Of a stretch of DNA of 64,000 nucleotides, positions 11,798 through 23,359 are shown piece by piece. The stretch is from Isoetes taiwanensis (Eukaryota; Streptophyta; Lycopodiopsida; Isoetales; Isoetaceae): NCBI GenBank assembly GCA_021234155.1, contig JAJEKV010000086.1:994001-1058000 (forward strand), in the 5' to 3' direction. The notes beneath the pieces are model-generated. The model was not told the DNA's origin. It did not search any database and worked only from the letters and a program-made list of their open reading frames with translations. Numbering within the stretch: position 1 is the first letter of the stretch; every line of letters begins with the position of its first letter. A program made the position numbers and the translations under genes.

Positions 11798-12682
11798 ATA
11801 AGAAAAAATCATGACATGGGTATTCTTAGACAAAAGGGGCACTTTTGCAATAATGGACAGGATGTACATGTATGTAATGGAGAGGCATTGCTATATGATG
11901 ATGATATTAGAAAATGGGTTAAACATAAGGTATTGAGAAAAATATAGATGAACCCCCAGCTATATGAATCCAGACTTAGGACATGCAACACATTTACAGA
12001 AAAATATCTCAATGGACAAGAGAAACGTAATAACTCAGATGCGACTTAGTTCACACAGGCTTGGAGTCGAAACATGATATTAGGAGAAAATTTTTAGGGA
12101 TAGAAGGACCTGTAAGCTTTGTGGTAGCTGAGATGATACAAGTATCCTTGTGTAGACCTCACAACCACATGCATTAATATGTATCAAAAATTTGGATAAC
12201 TAAAAAATGCGAACTCTGTATATTATGGCAAATTAATTGCCTCATTCTCAAAGTTTTATGATTGGTCCCATCAAGAATACCTATTTTAAATGTGGATGTG
12301 TGGGATCTTATGAGTAAATGATGCCATATGGGATAGTTAATAGTGTGTCTAGAAAGCCTTTGACTCGTGCATTGGGGCCAAGTCCATAATTCGATAAACA
12401 CTACTCCTACAAAATATGAGTTTCCTCTCTCTTCAACATGCTATAATAGATGCCGCATATATCAAACATTGCATACACATTACCAAGGTGAATAGTGACT
12501 TAAAACCTACTCGCAGGAGTGCTTGATAGGAGAAAAGATTGTTCAAAATGCCAATAATATACATTCCTCTTGGTGGACAAAAAGACTAGACTTGGATCAA
12601 GGCAATAAAAATGTTATGGAAAAGATAAGGTTCTACCGTCTTTTAGGGAAGTTGAAGCAATACCTAGATGCTTGTAGCACAA
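11798..12682 (+). other. Three exon-like open segments of an unidentified gene relic
   Basis: Three plus-strand stretches are bounded by plausible splice signals. 11,798-11,929 follows TTCAG and ends AAG before GTATTG; it reads GHFCNNGQDVHVCNGEALLY. 12,059-12,141 follows CACAG and ends CAA before GTATCC; it reads KHDIRRKFLGIEGPVSFVVA. 12,517-12,682 follows TCGCAG and ends ACAA before GTAAGC; it reads NNIHSSWWTKRLDLDQGNKN. Their composition looks protein-coding, but phases of the first two do not join cleanly and I recognise no family. They could be remnants of a truncated host gene or chance open frames. No start or stop exon was found. Confidence 0.25.
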
Positions 12683-12689
12683 GTAAGCT

Positions 12690-14697
12690 TTTAGTTTATT
12701 TACTATGCACCCTCCCCTCCCAGCAACACCCACAAAACACATGTCCCCAAAGCTATAGAAGGCATTCTAAATGATAACTCCACCATGTAATATAAAACCT
12801 TCTAGTTACTATTTACTTCATAAGTAAGCATCTAAGGATAGCGATCACGTGTGGACTATATGCACTACAAGCATTCATGTTGATGCTTTGTTGTCATGAA
12901 AATTGAACTGAAGTTGCTCATAGGCATGAAATATGCTACTTATAGGTAAGCAAGATGACCCCACACCTTCTCATCTCGAAGATTACAACTGACAAACTAA
13001 GAGATTTGAATGAATGAAGTTGGTGTTTGGTCCTTCTCATTGTAAAAAAAAATGGTGCCAGTCGAAAGTAAAGTTTCGACTCACAACTAAAGACAAGAAA
13101 AGAGAAATCTTTGCTAGACGGCATAAAGTGACAGATGTGCCTTTCGTTCTCGCTTTGTGTTCTCCATTCTTAAGTAAACAGACAAATGTTTAAAGGGCTA
13201 CCTATACTAGCATTTATCGAAAAGGTGGAACTAAAACAAAAGCATCCAAGCAACTTCTATATCTTTAATGGGAGAAAAGAAAACTAGCAATATTCTATTA
13301 GATCCTGCTCTGAACCATTAATGGGGAACACAAAAAAAGTGTTGAGTTATGTAGTCCGATTTATTCCAAAAGCTATCCAGTTCTTGTTCATAAACACATG
13401 ATAATCATTACTTCGTCCACCTTTGCAATAGATATATCTCCTTGAGATGATATACATGAAGAGAATGGTTTCTACAGGGGAGACCAAATGAAAGAATTGC
13501 TCTATAGAGGAGTGATATTATTGTCCGACAATCAATTATTTCTTCGATGAATCTTGTATTTTATATACATTTGGATGGTAGGCATAAGTAGAATATAATT
13601 GCATGGAGGGTGTAACTTGCCGACTAACACAAAATAACTCGCTTGTGTGTACACTTTAGATGAGACAATTTCAGAGTAAAAGTTTGACAAGTGGAAATTC
13701 TACAGCATGGGTGTGAGCATGGAGTGGGAAAGGTTGGCAGTGGAGAAAGGCTAGCCATTCTTTTAGAGATCTGTTCAAAACAAAACAGAGGGATGCGTCC
13801 AGAGGATGAAATTTGCGGGTGGCCACGACCAAAACCACCGTCAGAACGATTGCAGTTGAGAGGTCTGAAGTCCATAGCCTACAAGCATAGAGTGGTCCCT
13901 GGGGACCCTCATGGAAGAATAACACCACTAAATTAAAAAGAAGAAGAAGAAATTTAAAAAGAAGAAGAAAATTAGATGTGATCACATTTTGGAGGGGCAT
14001 AAGATCCATTAGCACACGACATTCGGATTTGATAAAAGAAATCTATATATTATTAAAAGAAAGCATATTTATGTTTCATAAAATATTAATAATGCGCGCG
14101 TTGCCTACCGTGACAAAAGGCGCCATGTGCGCTGCTTAAATTTTCCGGGATGAGCACAGATATGGAATTCCGGTAACCTTCTTTCCTTTGTCCTGCAGCA
14201 TTTTTTCTCTTTTTACATTTTTCTTTGCTGATTGATTGCTTCCAAATAGATTCCTCCGTCCTTCTTTCAGCTCTCCTAATCCCAAGTGCGCACCTCGCTT
14301 TTTGCAGCCTTGCGCAATTCGCAATTCTCTGTTTTATCAGCACAGATAATTTTTCCTCTGCAGCTCTACTCCCTATTAATCTTACAATCGGCGAGTTTCT
14401 TATTTTTTTCTGCAGTTGTTACCTTTTTCTTCTCCCATTCATATTGAAGCTTTGGAATCAGATCCTCAGGATCTATGATGTAGTACAGAGTCCAGGGCTT
14501 TATCAGAGCTGGCAACAAACAGAGTGTATCGAATTGTGTCGAATTTTGGTTTTTGTTTGTTGGTTGTTCTGTGTTCTTTCTCAGGAAGGAGTTAACAGAT
14601 AGAACGTTCAAAATTATGAGCTGATGGAGTGCAGATAAGATAAGAATCTTTCGTGGTTAGATTATTGTTCTTCGAGCCTGAACAGACTGACAAGAAG
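12690..14697. other. Intergenic DNA and presumed NAT promoter/5' leader
   Basis: No protein family is recognisable on either strand. The last 600 bases before the NAT start become pyrimidine-rich with GC-rich words (for example GCGCGCGTTGCC near 14,094), as expected for a promoter and 5' untranslated leader. I cannot fix a transcription start or a convincing TATA box. Confidence 0.4.
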
Positions 14698-17600
14698 ATG
14701 GCGGATCATCAACATTCTGTCCATGAGCAGATGCCGGACGTAGAATACTGTCCTAATGACAATCCATCTATGCGTGGGTTTCTACTTCTCATCTCATAAG
14801 CCTCAAGTTTTGAGTACACTCTTTGAATTCAAGGCTGTGGAGCAGTTTAGGCCTTAAATTTATGTTTTATGTTATATTTCCACCTCAAATCTCTACAGTT
14901 TTTAAATTGCTGTAGTATATTTCCTATGTTCTACCTCACATTATGCAATCAATATACGCCTTCCACTTTTCTATGTTGATAAGGCCTATAAACTCGTCAA
15001 TTCATGTTATAACTGAATTTAACCAACATAAGACAGTTATGAAGCAATGTAGCGATGAATTTTGTACACGAAATTACCAAGTGATGAAGTTGTTATACAT
15101 TGTCTGCCTGCAGCTATGACCATTCTTCTGGGGTTCCAGCACTTCTTGACCATGATAGGGACTACTGTGCTTATTCCATCAATATTAGGAGCTCAAATGG
15201 GAGGCACACAGGTGAGTACCTCCTTCTGGGTTAAACTAGTCATATGAGTTCATCATGCCGATGATATACTCATGTTTTCTGCTCCTATTTACAGGAACAA
15301 AAAATCCGTGCGATACAAACACTACTGTTTATAAGTGGCATCAACACACTGCTTCAAGGAATTTTCGGTATCAGATTGCCTGCTGTAGTTGGTGGTTCCT
15401 TCACATATGTTATCCCAATTATGACCATAATCAACTCTGCAAGGTTGCAGTCCATCTATGACGACCATACGGTGAGATTGTAGATAGGGTGCTCTACATG
15501 TTAGCTTCAAGTTGTGCGCCTTTCAGTGTATAAAGGAAAACTTCCACCTTGTTTCAGAGGTTTGTTCATACTATGCGAGAGATTCAAGGCGGCTTGATAT
15601 GTGCCTCGCTCCTACAGATTGTTCTTGGTTTTGGTGGAGTCTGGGGCCTTATTATCAGGTATGGATTGGCATGTTAGCTGCATGAATGCTTGTCTCTCCT
15701 GCTACGGAGTAACATTTGAAACACGCTCTTTCCAGGTTTCTTTCTCCTCTTGCACACGGCCCTATTATCATGCTTGTTGGTCTAGGACTCTATGGATATG
15801 GATTCGCTTCGGTATGCATTTACTCATTGAACCTCAACATCTGCATCATTTGCTTTCTGCCGTCCTAAACAATTTAGAACAATATTTTGTTCCTGCTTCT
15901 ATTGAACTATCTGAATGCATCAAAGAAGCATTATCATTGCAACTTGCACTGCATACATGATGAATCCTAAAATTGGAATGGCATTTACTTGCCAGGTTAG
16001 TTAGGACCATTGTATGTTAACATAGCATGCTAAACTCAATATAAGCTTACTGCTGAGTATATTTTCAGATAGCAAAATGTATCGAGATTGGCCTACCCGC
16101 ATTGATTGTTCTAGTGCTCTTTTCTCAGGTTAGTACTTGTGTGTGATATTATCTGTTCAAATGCATACAGTTAAGGATGAGTTCTTTAACACCTTTCTGT
16201 TGTCTGCGATCAGTATATGACAGCATTTCACGAGAAAAAGAAATTTCCAATATTTTCACGATTTCCAATAATCTTTGGTGTGGCGATCGTTTGGGCCTAT
16301 GCTTTTATCTTGACCGAGAGTGGTGCCTACCGTAATGCTTCCAAGAAGGGAAAGGATCATTGTCAGACAGACCGTCCTCATCTTATTGAGGCTGCGCCAT
16401 GGTATGGCATCTATATATTCAGGCTTAGCAGAATCCCTAAGCATGCAGGTTTTAACTGACTCTGAATTGGTTTGTAGGATACGACTGCCATATCCTTTAG
16501 AGTGGGGGGCTCCAACCTTTAATGCTGGTTCTGCTTTTGCCATGATGGCATCTGCAGTGGTTGCTCAAATTGAGGTCCATCCCTTCACCTCATGTGTTAT
16601 CCCTTGCTTGAATACTGAAATTGCACTCTTAAGCTTACAAAACATTTTGCTTGCTTACAGTCCACAGAAACACTTTATGCTGTGTCACGTCTTTCAAATG
16701 CAACTCCTCCTCCCCCATTTGTTGTTGGGCGATCGATTGGATGGCTGGTAAATTGCTTTGATGCTTCAAATCAATAACCACAGGAAGTTATGCTGAGTCT
16801 ATATGTTCTTGTCATTTCATTCCATCATATATATATATAATACACCCAAAGCTGCACGCTAAGTGATCATTAAAAAGTCTAAAAATTATGAAAGCTAAAG
16901 TTGGCATTCCAGCAGTTATTTACCATCTTCCAAACTTCGGATTGATTTCGCATTTTGTCCTTTCAAGTCCAGGAGCTATTTTCCACAATGTCTTCTTTTA
17001 TAACTGCTTAGCTTGATATACAATACTTGAAATAGATTTCTATGTTTACAAAGAAGCTGGAGGAACACAAAGCCCGAACGAAGACATATTTTAGATCCTA
17101 AACGAGTGGTCTCTTAGAGAGTACTATTGCTGTAGAACCCTAATAATTTGAATTGTAGATCACAAATATATTTAAGCTTATATGGCCTGTTCTCTCAGGG
17201 CTTTGGGACATTGCTCAATGGATTGTTTGGAACAATAACTGGGTCAACTATATTAGTGTAAGATTTTCACCTCTGCCTTTATTTGTTAAGCTCCGACTGT
17301 AACTTCACTGGTGGCTCGAAATTCTTGTATAGGGAGAATGCTGGTCTCCTTGGAATTACAAGAATTGGCAGCCGAAGGACTACCCTAGTTGCTGCTCTTT
17401 TCATGCTAGTCTTTGCAATTCTAGGTAACGACATATTGTTTTCTGCAAATATATCTTTTGGTACAATTCCACTATCAACATTATACATCTATATATCTGC
17501 TCAATAGGGAAGTTTGGGGCTGTAATTGATTCAATTCCTCAATCAATTGTTGGGGCAATACACTGTCTCCTGTATGGCGTCTTAGGTAACAACCTTTAAA

Positions 17601-18116
17601 ACAACTGCCAGAACATATATTTTAAAGCCCCATTAAACATTGTACATTTTGTCTGTAACAGCTGGTGTTGGCATATCGTTTCTTCAGTTCGTAAATCTCA
17701 ACATGGCACGAAATTTATATATACTGGGATTCACTTTGTTTATGGGCTTTTCGATTCCGCATTACTTTTATGAGTTTCGCATCACAAATGGGCATGGGCC
17801 AGTCAATACGAATGCAGATTGGGTAAGGAAACACTTAAAACATGGGTTCTGCTTGTTGTTTTACTTACTTATCCGGCATTGGTGCAACTTTCAGTTCAAT
17901 GACATTATGAATGTTCTTTTCTCCTCAAATGCTGTTGTTGGCTTCGTAATTTCATTTTTACTCGACCATACCTTGAGATCTAAAGTAACCAAGAAGGACA
18001 GAGGTATGGAATGGTGGAAGAAATACCACAAGTGGACTGGTGCTCCTACAAACGAGGAATTCTACAGGTTGCCCCTCAACCTCAACAATTATTTTCCTCC
18101 CCCTCATCATGGATAA
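14698..18116 (+). CDS. Nucleobase-ascorbate transporter (NAT/NCS2 family), 14 exons
   Basis: Predicted 523-residue plasma-membrane permease of the NAT/NCS2 (nucleobase:cation symporter 2) family, which imports purines, uracil or xanthine-type bases, or ascorbate. Exons: 14698-14773, 15114-15211, 15295-15471, 15558-15658, 15736-15811, 16069-16128, 16214-16401, 16478-16574, 16661-16747, 17199-17257, 17333-17424, 17508-17585, 17662-17822, 17895-18116. All introns are GT-AG and the lengths sum to an open frame. The QH motif (LLGFQH, residues 30-35) and the family signature ENAGLLGITR (341-350) are intact. Other matches are QTLLFISGINTLLQ, IEIGLPALIVLVLFSQ, LPYPLEWGAPTF and the C-terminal KKDRGMEWWKKY. 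Length and exon number fit plant NATs. The start is the first ATG of exon 1, whose MADHQHSV...EQMPDVEYC fits the family's variable N-terminus. The gene looks intact; exons 8-9 were copied by the duplication. Substrate cannot be read from sequence. Confidence 0.95.
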
Positions 18117-19015
18117 GCTAGGCAGAATCCTATCAACGTTATCTGTTTCCTGTAATCAGTACCACCCATTGATAGGAAGAGGGCTCAAATTGAATGGTCA
18201 GTTCAGTTGTAAAATAAATTGGCCAAATGTAGATAAAATGAGAGGTTAAATTTGGCAGGAGCTCGATGAGAGGGCCCAACCAATCATTTGTAATTCAAGC
18301 TAGTAAAGTAATAAACCTGCACTTGTATAAAGTCAAACACTGCAATTATGATTGACAGAAGGTTGCATTTAACAACCTATTTAATTTAGGCTTGTTGAAG
18401 CCGCTTTGATAGCAGCATATTTCTTGTCCAAAGTAACCACTCTACACTGGCACTAACCTTCAACATGCATCTAACAGTGTGAAAAAACTTCTGATAACTC
18501 GTTAAATAACTGAAATACTGAGAGAGTCATCAAAAACCAAATTCATCGTTGTCTGTCATCGAACAAATTTATTTTGGAGTATGAGGATTACTATTAGCAC
18601 TTGCTTCAATCATTTAAATTTCCTAATACGCTGAAAAGAAAGGACCTGGAATCACATTTGCAGCCGCCCAAGAATTAGCATCTTCTGTCTGGGGCATGAG
18701 ATATAGGATTTTGTCCAATCACACTTGAGCCCAAAACTTTTATCGCCACGTTAGAATTCCGTCGGCCTGGAACAACAAAGATCAGATGAAATAGGAATCA
18801 GATTTGCTTGATCTGTGGAGATAATCGCAAAAAATCAAGTGAAAAAAATAGCATGTTTGAACATTTGCCGGATTCAGCTGCGTTTGCTCCAAATCTGTTG
18901 GATAAGAATGGAACTGCCCGAAATCCTTGCAAAAGTCCCATGAAAATGGATTAAGTCCCCTTTTCTTGGGCAGTTTACTCTGACTTTTGTTATTCCACCT
19001 TTTATTCAAGCAAAC
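18117..19015 (+). other. NAT 3' flank with AATAAA signals
   Basis: Two AATAAA hexamers (about 18,213 and 18,310) lie within 200 bases of the NAT stop and are candidate polyadenylation signals. The rest of this stretch shows no gene. It is absent from duplicated copy B, where 16,876-like sequence joins directly to 19,016-like sequence. Confidence 0.5.
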
Positions 19016-19481
19016 AGATGCAGGAACATTCAATCCGCGAGGAATAGAAGCTCGGTGCCTAGCAAGCAACTAATTTTCGTTAGGAAGTTTTTGAGTTGCC
19101 CTAAGGGCAAACCCTTGGGAGCTTGGGTTGGTGGCATATTCCAGTTGATGCTGCTTGATATGCCGTTTGGACAATCCAGAAATCCGTCTGTCTATTAGCA
19201 AAACTTGGTTTTCTTTTAGTGGATGGCATTGGGAGAATATGCCCATTGCAACCGAGACCAGGGGCACCAATCAGGGCCACAATGCCCAACATGCACAGCC
19301 CTAGAGGCCCCAAACTCTAGGCCGGGTTGCTCCTGCCCCTCTCGACGACCTCATACGAGCGAACAAAAGGTATCCTTCTCTCCGACAAACAAGCCCAAGC
19401 CAAGACATGGCAAGAAATACTGGCCCTTGGTAATCAACTTGGCAACGTCAGTATCGTTGCCACTTGGTGCACCAAAGAATT

Positions 19482-20040
19482 GAATAGAATAGATTTTTAT
19501 AGTCCACGGAGACCAAGAGGCCTACAGGACCCAATCAAGGAGCACAGCAAATGTATTAATGCCAGCATCAAGAAAACCCCGCCCCGAAAGTTTTTCGAGG
19601 AAAAAACCTTGGCAGTAATAAGTATGATGATAAACTGTACAATTATACATGTCAAGGTAGTGCCTGAGGACATAGCTGAGTGCGTATGTCCATCACCTCC
19701 AGGAGCTATGATTTTAATCCCCCACTGAAGTCGTGCCCAACATCATATGAAGCGGCTGGTTAGGCAGGACCATCTCGGTGTAGCATGCCTAGATATAGTC
19801 GAATGCCAGTCAAGTACACTCATCTTCAATGACTCCCAACTGGCAACATTGACAAAACATGTCCTTTCATGCCTCCAGAATCCATCTGCTTGTTTCAATT
19901 AGCGATATGCGCTTGTACGAATTGAATCTATCAACCTGGACTTCCTCATAGGCAAATGTGTACGCAGGTGACCCTGTGGACCCCGTTCAAGCATGGGATT
20001 GATCTTGCGCTGGTAGTGCGCTGTCTTGATCTGTGTCTGA
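19482..20040 (-). mobile_element. LINE 3'-end fragment (family shared with 28.3 kb element)
   Basis: The plus-strand text from GAATAGATTTTTATAGTCCA through AAACCCCGCCCCGAAAG and on to about 20,030 is the reverse complement, diverged, of the 3' end of the plus-strand LINE at 29,470-29,960. That element ends GGTCTCCGTGGACGCTAAAA. A parallel copy lies at 26,935-27,650. Two further short 3'-end scraps, each with a GTCCAC or ATCCAC and GGAGACC- or AAGACC-like motif, follow near 20,165 and 20,275. Confidence 0.7.
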
Positions 20041-20472
20041 TGTGGCTAAAAGATGCTCTTTCTCTCTTCTATAACAAATTCAGGCAAATGTCTTCATTTA
20101 AAAAAAAAAACATCTTTTTCTTTAATAAGCCATAATGAACCATGATTAGAATCAATGAATGTATTTCTATCGTCCACAAAGACCAATTAGCCCATCGGAG
20201 TTAAACAAAGAGAATAGCAAGCATATCACAGTCAGGATTAAAAAAAACTCTCGCTCTGAAGGGTAGATAGCATTTTAACATCCACGGAGACCACAAAGGG
20301 CCATGGGATGGACTATACAATACAACTCAGGATGGTTTCAAACTCGAGGCAGAGTTGTTCTAGGCCTAGTGTGTTAAACAGAGACCAAGAGAACATCTTC
20401 TTCTACAACAAACGCTCAAACCCATGATGAGCCATGATAAGATAGATAGATAGATAAATAGATAGATAGATA

Positions 20473-20475
<3 letters not shown>

Positions 20476-20507
<32 letters not shown>

Positions 20508-20592
20508 TGGGCAAGATGTTTATACTGTATTATATCCGAAAGATGAAGGTAGCAGGTCTGGCTCAACTGTATGTATATTTTCATCTTTCGGA
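20476..20592 (-). mobile_element. Small retro-inserted sequence with poly(A) tail and 12-bp hairpin arms
   Basis: A T-run of about 31 bases (poly(A) on the minus strand) is followed by about 86 bases containing perfect 12-bp inverted arms, TCCGAAAGATGA (20,535-20,546) and TCATCTTTCGGA (20,581-20,592). The insert is flanked by GATAGTATTTTTT on both sides, a target-site duplication. Copy B has an uninterrupted GATAGTATTTTTTACG at the same place. The poly(A) and duplication imply LINE-mediated retroposition of a short structured RNA. I cannot assign it to a known small-RNA class. Confidence 0.6.
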
Positions 20593-20785
20593 GATAGTAT
20601 TTTTTACGTCATAGCACATGGCATCATTCCTTCTAATTGCTAATCCAAAGGATTAACCAACAAACCACAGGAAGGGGACAAATATGCATTAGAAGATAGC
20701 AGAAATAAATACACAAATCAAATGTGCACTAGCAGAACACAAAAAATACAAAAGAGAGAACAACAGAAGCTCAGGGCCCTATCTT

Positions 20786-21894
20786 TACAATATAGAAACA
20801 GGGTCGCAAATATTCCCTGGGGCTTATTGTGATGTGATCTTTGACACGTCATTTTGCCTTACAACTGGGAATGGAAGTTGGGTCTTCCAATTCCGTGTGA
20901 CCTGGTTGTCCAGTTAACAATGTGTTTTCACTAACTTTAACAAAGCTGCCTTTTCACTCATACAACAGTTTCACAGAGACTTAAAGACCGATACACACAG
21001 ATTCACACAACTTTAAGACAGATGTTTTATGATCGGATTTAACAACAAATTGAAAAACAACATACGATTAACCTAAAAACAGCAGAGTTTCATTTAAAAT
21101 GTAAAATGGATTTGAAATGAGATTTACATTGAAAAAGCAGAGATTTACAATAATGGATAACAGAGGTTTGAACAGAGATTTACAATAATGGATAACAGAG
21201 GTTTCCCCTACGAATCACAGAAAAGCTGGAAATCAGAAATAGCTGCATGCAAGGTAGAAGAACAAGATCAATATAAGTTCCAGAAACGCAAGAACTCAGG
21301 AAAAATATTACCTCAGAAACTCCTAGCTGGCCATTTGCCGATGACGTTTGCCGCCATTGCCGCCATTGCCGCTCGGGGAAGAAACAAACTGTTCAGAAAG
21401 GGGCCACATAGGCTCTTCCATTCCACGTCTAAGCACGAAAAAGGAGGCATATGAGAAATACGAGCCTGCACCTCAAGAAGCATCTCGCATGAGAACTCGT
21501 TCCTTTAGAACCATCTGCAACAGGAAAATTACATTTCAAGACACCGTAAATACAAAAAACTAGAATGTAGCCTTACTTGTACAGTTCATAACCCCAGAGG
21601 CGCTAAATCCGAACCAGAATTCGAAGGAATAGACTTAGAATCAAGCAGAATACCTGTAAGGCCAAGAAATTTCTGAAATACACATGATAATCCTTAAAAA
21701 TCACTGAGACGACACGCCTTTAGTTGTTGATCTTCCTGCTCAAGTTCGGTCACAAATACAAAAAATACAAATAGAAAGCTAAGAAAGTCGAAGCGGCAGA
21801 CCTGTGCAAAGCGGCAGACCTGTGCGCCTCGACGGAGCTGTGCAATAGCCGGAAAAATGGGGGCAAAAATTTGCTCCCCTGTTTCTATATTGTA
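20786..21894. mobile_element. Non-autonomous DNA transposon with 18-bp TIRs
   Basis: Terminal inverted repeats TACAATATAGAAACAGGG (left) and its exact reverse complement (ending 21,894) bound 1,109 bp; weaker inverted similarity extends about 16 bases further inward. No transposase is encoded. The open frames inside (for example 21,188-21,454) match nothing I know. The duplicated copy B is uninterrupted here (CTTTACATAATGATCC at about 30,102). The insertion complex 20,786-22,008 thus appears to have entered copy A after the duplication. Confidence 0.75.
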
Positions 21895-22008
21895 GGGGAA
21901 AGGACAAGGGTCCTAATTTCTGGTCCAGCCGGTGACCCGCTCCCGGCTACCGCCGGTCGCGGGGCCCCACCGGCTGGACCGGAAATTAGTCCCCTTGTTC
22001 CTTTCCCC
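21895..22008. mobile_element. Foldback (hairpin) element
   Basis: GGGGAAAGGACAAGGG at the left end and CCCCTTGTTCCTTTCCCC at the right end continue into 22-bp arms (21,913-21,934 and 21,968-21,989) with one mismatch, around a GC-rich 33-base loop. The whole unit is a near-perfect hairpin of about 114 bp next to the TIR element. It lies between TACA (20,786-20,789) and TACA (22,011-22,014), as if one insertion event or two nested ones occurred at a TACA target. Confidence 0.7.
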
Positions 22009-22350
22009 TATACATAATGATCCTTCGGAAGGATCATGGTATGCTCTTGCATGTGGCAATCGTGTATTGGGACAAGATGGCACTATAAGGAGTCATGATT
22101 ATCATTATGCGATCAACATCATATACTTCAACATGTGTTGATGCATATGCAAGAAATGTATACTTTTCCATAGAGTTGGAAATTCCATTTTCTACCCCAA
22201 ATTGTTTTATTCCAATAAAGTATAGGACTATGTGTGGGTCACACAATTAGGGAATGAAAGAATTATATATCTAAGATAAAACCTTATAAGAATACAAGCA
22301 GATACACACAAAATAGTAGGCAAGCTTAAACTTTTATGCCAATACATGGT

Positions 22351-22958
22351 TCACACTCTTGGGACCATCTCTTTTAAGATGTTTGGTGAACGTACCCCTC
22401 TTCCATCAAATCCAACTTGTGGCTCATCATGTCCAACATGGATAGCCTAATGAATAAAATAATGACAATTTATGAATCTTGAGACAAACCAAAATGGCCA
22501 CTCCACCAAACTAATGTTCTTACTTGGTAAACAAATCTAGGAGGCGTTGATCAATGTAAGGTCCAATTGCGATCCTTTGCTTCCTCATTTGTTCAATCAT
22601 TCCATAGGCCTAAATGAAGAAGTTAATATGGATAATTATTACTATGTATTAGATTAACAATCTAACATATCAATTAAGAGAGATAGGCATAAACACTTGC
22701 GTTACCGCTTCAATATCGCCATTGCTATAATAGAATTCGACTAGTAGAGCGTAAAGGTCACCTATTCTAATGGATGCCTGCAAAAAGAATGTTTGTTTTT
22801 TTAGAGACAAATTTCGACATGCCTAAACGAAAAAGAGAGACAAAAATAGCTTATGATATATCAACCTGGGAACTTCCTTGATCAAGAGACAATTGAGGTA
22901 ATAACTTTGCGCAAGCATGAACCATCCCTGTTGGATCTGTTCTAGCCATGCGCCTGAC
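22351..22958 (-). pseudogene. Orphan duplicate of the last four IFT140 exons (copy A)
   Basis: Exon-equivalents on the minus strand: 22,866-22,958 (RRMARTDPTGMVHACAKLL), 22,706-22,777 (SIRIGDLYALLVEFYY), 22,524-22,609 (YGMIEQMRKQRIAIGPYID) and 22,351-22,446 (ending KEMVPRV and stop). They match 30,992-31,084, 30,832-30,903, 30,652-30,738 and 30,479-30,574. The third is 86 bp against 87 in copy B: one base is lost in LLDSVYQ, giving LLDLFTK. No upstream IFT140 exons lie to its right before the duplication junction, so it is a decaying fragment made by the tandem duplication. Confidence 0.88.
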
Positions 22959-23359
22959 CTAAGTAATATACTAAGAAAACATTATCAATAATAAAGAACA
23001 AACTATATGGATGTAAACAATAGAAATGCCCCCCCACACACCCACCCCAACACAACAAGGGAAACGAAAGGAAGATAGGTCCATTGCCTATTTGTTACAA
23101 TAACCTCTTTCATCAAATTAGTTCAAATTTGAACCTTATCTTATTACCAAGACTAGATAATTCAAGATTTAAAAGTGAGATTTCTTTATTGCATGTTTAT
23201 GGGAAGAGTGCAGTTGATATCCAAGTCCATGAGGTTATGTTCTCTCTGTCATTTTTCCTTTCTTTTTTCTTTTCTCTTTTCTCTTTTCTCTTTTGAAGAA
23301 GAAGAATTAGCTATATTTTATATGCAATGAAGTTTACATATGCAAACCACTCAAGTATT

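Noticed and set aside
16256-17507. Open frames on both strands overlapping NAT
   Set aside because: All are shadows of, or read-through from, the well-supported NAT exons.
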